From: a virus
IMG/VR virus record: IMGVR_UViG_3300031669_000083
Span: 1 to 40,793 of that record
Direction: 5' to 3' (one strand)
Length of the DNA stretch: 40,793 nt
Shown: in pieces, positions 7,077-16,200 of the stretch
Layout of the letters: each line of letters starts with the position of its first letter
How positions within the stretch are numbered: the stretch's first letter is position 1
Program-made: the position numbers and the translations under genes
The notes under the pieces: model-generated
Told to the model about the DNA's origin: nothing
Databases searched by the model: none
The model's input: the letters and a program-made list of their open reading frames with translations, nothing else

Positions 7077-9290
7077 ATGCCAAAACATCCAGACTTTATA
7101 AAAATACATGCAAGATTTGTTAAACAATATGGAAAGAAGGGGGATAGTCTTTATTATGCTTGGTTAAATAAAAAAGGTTATGATGATACAAAACCTTTTC
7201 CAAAAGGGAAAGAAAAAAAAGAATTTCAATGTAATATTATTGGAGTAGAAGTAAAAGAATTAGAAGGTTGTTTTCATATTGAAGGATTAATTGCAACAAC
7301 ACATATTGATGATTTAGATAAAGAGGAAGGGATTGATATTTCTGATATGATTCCTAAAGAAACTTTAGAGAGCTTTGCTGTACAGATGAATTCTAATAAA
7401 GAAGCTCGAGTTATGGGTGTACACCATAGTGAAGGGCATCCTTATGCCCCTGAATATTTTGGTGAAGCTGATGTTGAAAATACTCCTGTAAGGGTGATTA
7501 CATTAACTGATGGAGAATATGGATTATATGTTGATACAAAATTATTAAAAGATGATCCTGCAACTCCAAGAATTATCCGAGATTTTCAAGAAGGAGATCT
7601 TGATTCATTTTCCATAACCTATGATACTGACGGGTTTATGACAACTGACTTCGATTGGGTTGGAGACAACCTTGTTAGAATTCTTTTGCCGGCTACTCGT
7701 CTTGTGGGTTATACCGCAGCGAGTAATCCGAAGAATCCAAATGCTATTGCTACAGCATATGGGTTTAAGGAATTCAAGGAGTTAGTTGGAATGGAAAAAA
7801 TAATTAAATTAAAGGAGGTTAAAAAAATGGATAAAAAAGAAGTTAAAGAGGACGAAACTTCACAATCTGTTGCCAAACCTTCTTCTGAAGAAGAACAAGG
7901 CCAACCTAAGAAAGGTGGTTCTGATAAACCTTCAAATAAACCTGAAGGTATTTCTGAAGAAGATGAGAGTGAGCAAAAAGAATTTCGTGAGTGGAAAGCT
8001 GGAAAAAAAGAGCTTGAAGAAAAAGAGCTTTTAGATAGAACAGCTGGAAAAATTGCGGAAGGTGTTCTTAGCAAGATGGAAATGAAAGAAAAAGTATTGA
8101 AAGACAATACACCATCTAATAAGAATGCTGAAGTTTCTCTAGAGATTAAGGAATTTAGGGAAGTAATTGCAAACCCTGGAAAACTTGAGTTGAAAGAACA
8201 ATTCAGAAGAGCTGCTGCTGTTTGTGATCTAGTAAAATTAGATTGGCAAAAAGCAAGTACATCTGCTTGTGAAAGTAGAGAGTATAAAAGCTTTGGTGTG
8301 AATGGTACAAACTTAGAGTTCAAAGGATTAGGAGTTACAACAAACCAGAATACAGATACTGATTATCTTCAAAGTTCTGCGGAACTACAAGATGTTTATG
8401 ATCCTGTAATCTACAACGCCTTAAACCAATCAACTGTAACATGGAATCTTTTAGCTAAAGATGATTATAGCAAAAAAGGAAATAACCAAGTTCAGTTTAC
8501 CCTTAAAACTGCAGCTAATGCAAGTGCGGCTTTCTATACTGGAAATGCTGTGGCTACAGATAATGTTACAAGACTAAAATATCAGACTAAGTTTAAAAAA
8601 CTACAAGTTGGTGTTTCAGTTGATGGAGACATGATTGCTGCTGCTCGTGGAGGTCCTGTTAGTGATGTGTTCGCGCAAGAAGTAATGGATTCTACAATTG
8701 ATATGTTGTCTGTTCTTAATGCAGCTCTGTTCGCAGAGGTTGGATTAGAAACTGCTTCAGCTATAATTGGATTTGAATACATAACTGATAGTGCAAGTAA
8801 TACAAGTCTTTATAACTTAACAAGAAGTACAACTAATTTATTATCTCCTGCAGCTGCAGGAAATACTTATATTAATCAAGCATCAACAGTTATTTCGATG
8901 ACTAATTTGAGAGCTGCGATTAGAAATGCGGTTGTGGAAGGTGCTAACAAAAGAAACCTTGTGTTTATCACACATCATACCCAAGGGGATATGATGAGAG
9001 GAAAATTTGATGATAGCAGAAGGATGTTGACTGCAAAGGATACTGACTTTGGCTTTAGTACCGATCTTTTCGTTGATGGAATCCCTGTTTTTGAAGACAA
9101 GGATTGTAACACTGACGATTGGTGGCTTGTTGATTTAGAGACACATAGAGTTGCTATATGGATTCCGCCTACAATAGAGAAACTTGGTAAGACTGCTGAT
9201 AGCGAAGATGCTTTCATCAAGACTTATCTTGCTGTCTATAATAGAGCTCCGAGACGTATGGTTCAAATTTATGGCTGTGCTACATCGTAG
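7077..9290 (+). CDS. Prohead protease - scaffold - major capsid fusion (737 aa)
   Basis: Three parts in one frame. Residues ~50-215 are an HK97-type prohead (S78) protease, with histidines in VMGVHHSEGH (116-121) and the serine in GDLDSFSI (S179 best candidate). Residues ~240-360 are a Lys/Glu-rich helical stretch like a scaffold/delta domain. Residues ~380-737 are an HK97-fold major capsid protein, ending with the typical D-rich and VYNRAPRRMVQIYG strands. An in-frame ATG at 7827 (codon 251) with a strong GGAGG would give scaffold plus capsid alone. The fusion would thus supply a few protease-bearing subunits among many capsid subunits. The first ~40 residues are a separate small basic segment. 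Confidence 0.88.
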   Translation: MPKHPDFIKIHARFVKQYGKKGDSLYYAWLNKKGYDDTKPFPKGKEKKEFQCNIIGVEVKELEGCFHIEGLIATTHIDDLDKEEGIDISDMIPKETLESFAVQMNSNKEARVMGVHHSEGHPYAPEYFGEADVENTPVRVITLTDGEYGLYVDTKLLKDDPATPRIIRDFQEGDLDSFSITYDTDGFMTTDFDWVGDNLVRILLPATRLVGYTAASNPKNPNAIATAYGFKEFKELVGMEKIIKLKEVKKMDKKEVKEDETSQSVAKPSSEEEQGQPKKGGSDKPSNKPEGISEEDESEQKEFREWKAGKKELEEKELLDRTAGKIAEGVLSKMEMKEKVLKDNTPSNKNAEVSLEIKEFREVIANPGKLELKEQFRRAAAVCDLVKLDWQKASTSACESREYKSFGVNGTNLEFKGLGVTTNQNTDTDYLQSSAELQDVYDPVIYNALNQSTVTWNLLAKDDYSKKGNNQVQFTLKTAANASAAFYTGNAVATDNVTRLKYQTKFKKLQVGVSVDGDMIAAARGGPVSDVFAQEVMDSTIDMLSVLNAALFAEVGLETASAIIGFEYITDSASNTSLYNLTRSTTNLLSPAAAGNTYINQASTVISMTNLRAAIRNAVVEGANKRNLVFITHHTQGDMMRGKFDDSRRMLTAKDTDFGFSTDLFVDGIPVFEDKDCNTDDWWLVDLETHRVAIWIPPTIEKLGKTADSEDAFIKTYLAVYNRAPRRMVQIYGCATS
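7797..7829 (+). promoter_or_regulatory. Internal ribosome binding site and start for the capsid part
   Basis: GGAGG at 7814-7818 lies 8 nt before the in-frame ATG at 7827-7829, behind an AT-rich block (TAATTAAATTAA). The same block precedes the tail-tube gene at 22007-22037. It is one of the strongest translation starts in the window and lies exactly between protease and scaffold domains. Confidence 0.75.
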
Positions 9291-9306
9291 TTAAGCTAAT
9301 TTGATT

Positions 9307-9333
9307 ATAGCCTCATTATTTTTTAGGGGCTAT
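9307..9333 (+). terminator. Hairpin after the capsid gene
   Basis: ATAGCCTC (9307-9314) pairs with GGGGCTAT (9326-9333), eight pairs including one G-T, with a T-rich 11-nt loop, 17 nt after the capsid stop. It is probably a processing, stability or partial termination signal after the most abundant virion gene. Confidence 0.45.
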
Positions 9334-9391
9334 TAATCACTCTTTCAAATGCGAGAGGTAAAAGAAGCAATACTAAATAAAGGAGAAAAAA

Positions 9392-9430
9392 ATGAAAAAC
9401 AATAATCAAAACTCCGGGAATACAAAATGA
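9392..9430 (+). CDS. 12-codon leader frame
   Basis: An ATG with a good GGAG 6-7 nt upstream opens a 12-residue frame (MKNNNQNSGNTK) whose TGA overlaps the ATG of the next gene at 9427. The downstream gene itself lacks its own binding site, so this frame could deliver ribosomes by coupling. It may have no function as a peptide. Confidence 0.4.
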   Translation: MKNNNQNSGNTK

Positions 9431-9741
9431 CTGCTGCTGCAATAACACCAACTATTGTTCAAAAGACATATGTTCCCAGTACTGGAATGACAGGTACACC
9501 AATGAGATTAGTGAAGTACACCTTTAAGTTTACAAAGGTTACTGCTAGTGATTGGCTTGTAACAGCTACATATTTCCAAAGTGGAACTCCACTTTATTGG
9601 AAAGCATGTACTATAGATTCAAGTAGCAACGGTGTAGTTGAAGAAACTACTGGTGTTACTTATACAAGTTCTGGAACAAAGTTGACTTTTACAAGTTCAA
9701 CTGTTGGGACAACTACAGGTGAAATTTGGTTTGAAGAATAA
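9427..9741 (+). CDS. Probable capsid-associated beta protein (104 aa)
   Basis: A short Thr/Ser/Val-rich, all-beta protein directly after the major capsid gene. There is no signal peptide or motif. Head-decoration (cement) proteins often occupy this position, and the composition fits, but no family was recognised. It is translated from an ATG coupled to the 12-codon leader. A hairpin follows at 9782-9803. Confidence 0.55.
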   Translation: MTAAAITPTIVQKTYVPSTGMTGTPMRLVKYTFKFTKVTASDWLVTATYFQSGTPLYWKACTIDSSSNGVVEETTGVTYTSSGTKLTFTSSTVGTTTGEIWFEE

Positions 9742-9781
9742 TTAGTTATTCTTTTTATCAATAATCATAATTTGTTTTTGT

Positions 9782-9803
9782 GGGTTGATTTTTTTAACAA
9801 CCC
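9782..9803 (+). terminator. Hairpin GGGTTG/CAACCC
   Basis: A six-pair stem with a 10-nt T-rich loop, between the decoration-type gene and the ATG at 9838. Like the hairpin at 9307-9333, it brackets the decoration gene. Confidence 0.4.
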
Positions 9804-9837
9804 CTTGAACACAAAATTAAATAGACAAAAAGAAAAA

Positions 9838-10164
9838 ATGTACAAAGCAATAAAAGAAATTGGAGGCTATCAGGTTGGAGAAGAAGTCCCTACCGAGAAG
9901 GCTGAGATTTGGCTTCAGATGTATGATATTCCTCATGTAAAAAAAATAGAGGTACTCGAAAAAATAAAAGTTTCGGAATCTAATTATACTCAAGAGGACT
10001 TATTTTTTAAAGAGTTGAAAAAAATTAAAGGAATTGGAATTCAAACTGCACAAGATATTGTAACGTGGGGGACTAAAGAAAAATTAATTGAGCAAATTCA
10101 AAAAGGGGGGAATCTTCCATTTAGAGATGATGTGGAAAAAAAATTAAAAATAAAATATGGATAA
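9838..10164 (+). CDS. Helix-hairpin-helix protein of the head-tail cluster (108 aa)
   Basis: An N-terminal beta region (YKAIKEIGGYQVGEEVPTEKA) is followed by KIKGIGIQTAQDIV at about 62-75, a helix-hairpin-helix signature, and a C-terminal LPFRDDVEKKL. Proteins of this architecture occur right after the capsid gene in many tailed viruses; their exact role is unclear (head completion or DNA contact). I use the ATG at 9838, because the upstream ATG at 9772 would place the 9782-9803 hairpin inside the gene. It overlaps the next ATG. Confidence 0.6.
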   Translation: MYKAIKEIGGYQVGEEVPTEKAEIWLQMYDIPHVKKIEVLEKIKVSESNYTQEDLFFKELKKIKGIGIQTAQDIVTWGTKEKLIEQIQKGGNLPFRDDVEKKLKIKYG

Positions 10165-13100
10165 AAAATTTATGTTTTTTTTAGGAATAGTAGGAATTTT
10201 ATTTTGTATAACTTTTGTCTTAGCTACTGATTTTATTCCTCAAGGAGATATTAATCTTAGAGGGGTTTATCAGATTAAGAACGCGACAAACATAACTGCA
10301 CAGTATTATTGTAATTCTACAGCATGTTATACTATTTCTGATTTTTTAGAAACAGCAGAAGGAGCGACTTATTATGGAGATGGAGTTTATATTTTAGTGA
10401 ATAACTCTAATTATATAATTCTTAATGAAACAAAACTAAATGCCACTATTGCTGCACTAGGGGGAGTAGCTTATACAAATCTTTCAGAATTGATTGATGA
10501 TCTTGGAAATAGGGGTTATACTCATTTATCAAATTTTACCGATAACTTGGGCAATCGTGGATATATAAGTTTAAGTAATTTTTCTAATGATCCTGGATAT
10601 TATAATCAATCACTAATTAATGTAAGTGAATTAACTCATCAAGGAGATGGAAAATTAGGAATCTTTGATAGTTTTATTAATTTATTGATGGACAATAGAA
10701 TTACACAGATTTTTATTAAGGCACTTGGATTTTATGATAATACAGAAGTTTATAATAAAACAGAAACATATAATAAAACAGAAATTGATAGTAATTTATC
10801 TGGATATGTTCCATATACAGGAGCTTCTTCTAATGTTAATTTAGGAGCACAAAATTTAACAACTACAAGTTCAGTTATAACATCTGGATGGACAATAAAT
10901 CAAAATATGAATGGAACTGGGAATATAACATTAAATAATGGGAATAATATTATTTTATCAACAGGAACAGGAACAAAGATAGGAACAGCAACATCTCAAA
11001 AGTTAGGATTTTTTAATGCAGCACCAATTATTCAAGTAGTGGCTACAACAGACTTGGGGACAGTTTTGTCTAATCTTGGGTTAAGGGCCGCCGGAACAGC
11101 TTATCCCATTACAACAAGCGGGGCAGTTACTCTTACAGGAACACTTACAAAGATAGGAAATACAAATATAACTGGGAATATAACAGCATCAGATACAATC
11201 AGGTCTCCAGGATTCAATATAAATAAGAATATTAATGGTTCTGGGAACATTACAACAATAGGGTATGTTAATGCTACAATATTTTATGGCAATGGATCTC
11301 AACTTTCCACAAACTCTACAACTTGGTGGGCAGGATTAACAGGTTGGCTTTCTGGATGGTTTGTTAATAACACAGGAACTCTTGAATTTAATGACACAAA
11401 ATTAAATGAAACATTAGATTCAATTCTTCTGGGAGAACATTGGTTTTTTACAGAAGAAAGTTTAATCTATGGAACTGCTGATGGGAGTTTAACAAATACA
11501 CAACAATTTGATGATTATGATTCAATTTCTTATAACCTTACAGAAGAAGTTATTAATGGATTAGAATATTATGCAAATACTTCTGATAATATTTCAACTG
11601 ATGTAAATAGAATTTGCATCAGATATAAAGCAACAGGAGATAACTATGCAGTAAGTTTGTGGAGTATTGAATCTGGAGATTGGGAAGGATATATGACACT
11701 TTATGGGGATACAATTTTTAACTGGCTTTGTAAGGAAATCAGAGATAGTTCAGACCATTTAGTAGATAATAAAATTATGATGAGAATAATTGATATAGGA
11801 AGTGCAAGTACCCAGCATAAGTTATATATCGATGCAATGTATGTCTCCAGCGGATATACTCCTAGGATTGGAAATGAAGTAGACCCCCAGAGTTTCCATA
11901 CAAATGAGAATTTGAATAATACTGGTTATAATATCACGGCGGATTATTTCTTAGGAGATGGAAGTTTATTAACAGGGATCTCAAACCATACGAGTTTTAT
12001 TAATAATTTAACTAATGTTGACTGCGGTGCTGGGTATTTAGTAATAGGGGTCCAGAATAATGGGACAGTCCTTTGCGCGGAAGATCAAGTTGGAGAACCA
12101 GGAGCTGGGGATATTGAAGGAGTTTTGACTCCTGGAAAATATCTAACTGGAGGATGTACAACTGGGACTTGCAGTTTATATGCAAATGAATCAGAATTAA
12201 ATGATACAATAGACACAAGAGATTCAGATACAACTTACACAAATGGATCTGGAATTAGTTTAGTAGGAACAGAATTTAATCATTCAGATACAAGCTCACA
12301 AGCGAGTGATGATAATTCAGGAAACACTTTTATTCAGGATATTATCCTTGATGGATTTGGGCATATTACTTCAATTGTTAATGCAGGGGTTAGTTTTACA
12401 GATTATGTGGCTATAGCAAATCTTGTAGGATTTGTAGGAAATTGGAGTGCAGATAAAAATGAATATTGGAATACAAGCACAGATTTAGATACTGTTATCG
12501 ATACTGATGAAATTACTGAATTAAAAATAGATTTTAATACTGTTTGTGCAGCAGGAAGTCATTTATATGTTTCAGGAAATAATCTTGCATGTGAGACAGA
12601 TGATGACACAACTTATACAGCAGGATCAAATTTAAGTCTAACTGGGACAACATTCAGTTTGAATGCTACAAGCACACAATCCTGGTTAGAAACAATTTTT
12701 TTAAAGATAGTTGATGCTTTTGACGGGACATGGGCAAGTTTAACAGGAAAACCAACACACTTGTCTAATTTCACTGATAATCTGGGGAATAGAGGATACA
12801 CAAATTTATTAAATTTCACCAATGGACCAAACTTCCTTAATGCAACTACTATCGGAAACACTACAATAGTCAGATCAGGGAGTTATAATTGTACTGGAAC
12901 AAATGTGCTTATGAATGTGACAACAAATTCATCAGGGATATTTGGACAATGTGTGGCCCCTTCAATCACAGAAACAGATCCAAAAGCTTACAACGGAACA
13001 CTAGCTTATAATTCAAGTTTAGCAAATTACAGACTATTATCTAACAATACATTTTCAATAATTAATGTTTCAACTCATTTTAAAATCGACACAGTAAATA

Positions 13101-13195
13101 TTACCTGCCTTAATTCAGCATGCACATGGTACACAAACGCAACAAATTCCTGCATGTATTGGCCTAGCGGAGGAAAAGATTGCGGGGCAACGTAA
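10157..13195 (+). CDS. Secreted tail-fibre-like glycoprotein (1012 aa)
   Basis: The N-terminus is a signal peptide or membrane anchor (residues ~5-23, FMFFLGIVGILFCITFVLA). The rest is fibre-like: YNKTETYNKTEI and GYVPYTGASSNVNLGAQNLTT (split across ~203-240) are the kind of repeats found in phage tail fibres, and a motif LSNFTDNLGNRGY appears near residue ~125 and again near ~870. N-x-S/T sequons are extremely frequent. A Sec signal on a fibre is odd for a virion part built in the cytoplasm. It may be displayed on the cell surface or added to virions at the envelope. It is followed by another secreted protein gene 9 nt downstream. Confidence 0.7.
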   Translation: MDKKFMFFLGIVGILFCITFVLATDFIPQGDINLRGVYQIKNATNITAQYYCNSTACYTISDFLETAEGATYYGDGVYILVNNSNYIILNETKLNATIAALGGVAYTNLSELIDDLGNRGYTHLSNFTDNLGNRGYISLSNFSNDPGYYNQSLINVSELTHQGDGKLGIFDSFINLLMDNRITQIFIKALGFYDNTEVYNKTETYNKTEIDSNLSGYVPYTGASSNVNLGAQNLTTTSSVITSGWTINQNMNGTGNITLNNGNNIILSTGTGTKIGTATSQKLGFFNAAPIIQVVATTDLGTVLSNLGLRAAGTAYPITTSGAVTLTGTLTKIGNTNITGNITASDTIRSPGFNINKNINGSGNITTIGYVNATIFYGNGSQLSTNSTTWWAGLTGWLSGWFVNNTGTLEFNDTKLNETLDSILLGEHWFFTEESLIYGTADGSLTNTQQFDDYDSISYNLTEEVINGLEYYANTSDNISTDVNRICIRYKATGDNYAVSLWSIESGDWEGYMTLYGDTIFNWLCKEIRDSSDHLVDNKIMMRIIDIGSASTQHKLYIDAMYVSSGYTPRIGNEVDPQSFHTNENLNNTGYNITADYFLGDGSLLTGISNHTSFINNLTNVDCGAGYLVIGVQNNGTVLCAEDQVGEPGAGDIEGVLTPGKYLTGGCTTGTCSLYANESELNDTIDTRDSDTTYTNGSGISLVGTEFNHSDTSSQASDDNSGNTFIQDIILDGFGHITSIVNAGVSFTDYVAIANLVGFVGNWSADKNEYWNTSTDLDTVIDTDEITELKIDFNTVCAAGSHLYVSGNNLACETDDDTTYTAGSNLSLTGTTFSLNATSTQSWLETIFLKIVDAFDGTWASLTGKPTHLSNFTDNLGNRGYTNLLNFTNGPNFLNATTIGNTTIVRSGSYNCTGTNVLMNVTTNSSGIFGQCVAPSITETDPKAYNGTLAYNSSLANYRLLSNNTFSIINVSTHFKIDTVNITCLNSACTWYTNATNSCMYWPSGGKDCGAT

Positions 13196-13204
13196 AATGG
13201 AAAA

Positions 13205-16200
13205 ATGGCAAAAAGAATTTACTGGGAAACTGTAAAAAAATGGGCAAAGGATGTTGGGATTCCAACAGGTATAGCTAGCTTTACAATTTTATTTATATAT
13301 CTTTCTTTTCTTGGGATTATAGAGGTGGCCGGACATTCTGGAGATATGACTTGTGCAGGGACATTAGAAGATCCTTGTTTAGCTTTTATTAATTTTACTG
13401 CCAAAGAGGATATTTTTATTTACCCAATAGATTATGATCCTTACGGAAGAGAAACCCCTTTCTCAACTGACAAGGGATTAAAGGAATGGCATATTTACAG
13501 AAGTTGGGGGGCAGGATGGAGAGAGATCAAGCTTAATGAAACTTGTCCTGGAACATGGTGTGGGGCTCCAGATAATAAAGGAGTTAAATACTCTTTTGTA
13601 TTTAGAGAAGGAAAAGATTATCAAATTAAGATAGTCGCGTACAAAGAAAATCCAACAGAAGACATTAAATGGGGTTTTGGACCAGTAGATCCTATTTGGC
13701 ATGGAGAAAATAGAGGTCCTGGATGGGATAAGAATTGTCATGAAGGAAAATGTAATTTAATTTTATATTCTGGGATTAGGAATGTTTATGAGGATAATAT
13801 TTGGAAAAGAGTTGAAGAAGCAAGAAGTTTAAAAGATAAGGGATTTAATATTGTTTATTTAGAGAATGACCCATCATTTGAAATAATAGTTAATGATTTT
13901 AATCTGACTTTTTTAAATATGACTTTGAAATTTATAGGTAATCCAGAAGATTATCCAGATTTTTGTCAAGTTTCTAAAACCGATTTACAAGCAAATTGTG
14001 ATTTTAAATTAGATGAGAAATGGAATGAGATTAATGAAATAACAGGAGAAATTACAGAAAAAAACCAATTAAAATTTCAGTATAAATGGGAAAGAAGTAA
14101 AACTGGAATAATCACAAAAGGGGATAATTATAAATATGAATATAAAGGAAATCCGATGGGAAAAATGTTTAAGTTTGGAGGGAATTCTACAACGATTCAA
14201 TTACAAGATGATAATACAGAGAATTTAGATGATAGCCAAACAGCTGCAGGAACAACCGCGAATAATAATTATGGGGATATTGATTCTTTTTCGATTGGGG
14301 AATTGGCAGGAGTGACTAATGGTTTTTATAATTCCTATATTAAATTCAATATTAGTCAAATTCCTGAATATCAAGGAATTACGTCTTCTAAATTATATCT
14401 TTATGTGGACTATGACAATATGGCTGGGAGTCAGATAGGATATGTGCATGAATTAAATAATCATACTTGGAGTGAAGAAGTAATCACCCATAATAACCCT
14501 CCTATTGGAATAGGAGACATTATTGATATTATCCCAAATCTTGTAGGATTAGTGGGGACATGGACAGAATGGGATGTAACAAATTGGGTTTATTCCGAGT
14601 ATAATAATGGGGATAAAAATGTTAGTTTTCATTTAAATGATTCAACAACTACTGACAATGATCAAAGAATAGATTTTAATTCTAAAGAGAATGCAGTGGT
14701 TTCTACAAGACCATATCTTAATATAACTTATATTGATTTAAGTAGTTTATATCTTAATATTACATTGCCAACAACTACAAATCCAACAAAGGTTTCTGGA
14801 GGGGATAATATTTCTATAAATTTTAATTTTATTGAAGGAGGGGGGAATCTAACTTCTGGGGTAACAATAGATAATGTGATAATCGGGGGAAGTGAAGCAA
14901 TAATTAAATCAAATGAAATAACTATTTTTAACATGACTTTAATAACAACTTATCAAGATAATTCTGGTGCTGGGAGTATTGAAGGAGCAAAGGCCCTAGA
15001 GATAGACCCTGTGAGAAAGTTAGCTTTCATATCTGCGTATACAGACAATTATCTCATAGCTCTAAATTACTCTGATCCCTCGAACATTAGTGCATTTGGT
15101 TCTATTACCGACACCGCTCCTGTTGGAAGCATAGAAGGGATATATTGGGGGACACTTGATTATATTAATAAAATTTTTTACGCCCCATCTCCAGTGGACA
15201 GCACTACTTCATGGTATAATGTTACAGATAGCATATTTGTTTTTCTTAATGACACTGCAGCAGATATAAGTGGAGCAGGGAGTCAGGAAGGGATGGTTGA
15301 TGTAATATATATAGATATTGATGGTACTCGTTGGTTGATTACGGGTGGAAGAACTGATGACTATGTTTCATCTTTTAATGTAACTAATCCTAATCTTAGA
15401 CCTACAGTTGTTGGTTCTTTTACTGATGCTGATGGAGCTTGTAGCGTTGATGGAATGTATAATTTACACAACATCCCAGGAACAAGTTATGTCCTTGTTG
15501 CTGCTACAGTTGATAATCGTGTTACATTATTGAATGTTTCTACTGATGGAGTAATCACATGTATTGGATCTGGATATACTGATATTGCTGGTGATGGGAG
15601 TATTGAAGGTTTGATAAATTTCTACTATGAAGATTCAACAGAATTACTCTATGTCCCAGGATTGACTGATGGTTATTTGACTATACTTAACAATATCACT
15701 ACTGGAACACCTGCATTAGTTGGATCTGTGGGTGGTTTGACGACTCCTGTTTCTGTAGCTATTTGGACATTTGGAAGCGAGAAATATGCCTTTGTTGGAT
15801 CAAACACTGCGGCAAAGAATATAACAATAGTCAATGTCACCAATCCTACAAGTCCATCTATTCTTAGTGTTTTCAGCCAAACTTCAGGTACTTGTGTTTA
15901 TAATGGAGTTTATGGTTTGTATGTAGAAGAAGATTATCTTTACGCAACATCATCAACAGACGCATGTTTTTACAGCATAAAATTAACTGAAATAATATAC
16001 CCACAAGAATTTGCTTATATAGAAAATATCGGCTGGCAAGTTAATGTGACAGTTCCATCAGGATTAGAAGGATTGCAGGATTTGTTTGTTAATGCAACTT
16101 ATTCTGGAAACACGAGGAATGACACTGAAACAAATGCAATAAATTATGGAAATATAACAATAGGAAGCTCCAAATGGATTTCAACTTCAAATTTAATCAA

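Noticed and set aside
7709-8323. Long antisense frame (204 codons) opposite the capsid fusion
   Set aside because: It is Ser/Phe/Leu-rich shadow sequence opposite a strongly supported gene, with no ribosome site or neighbours on that strand.
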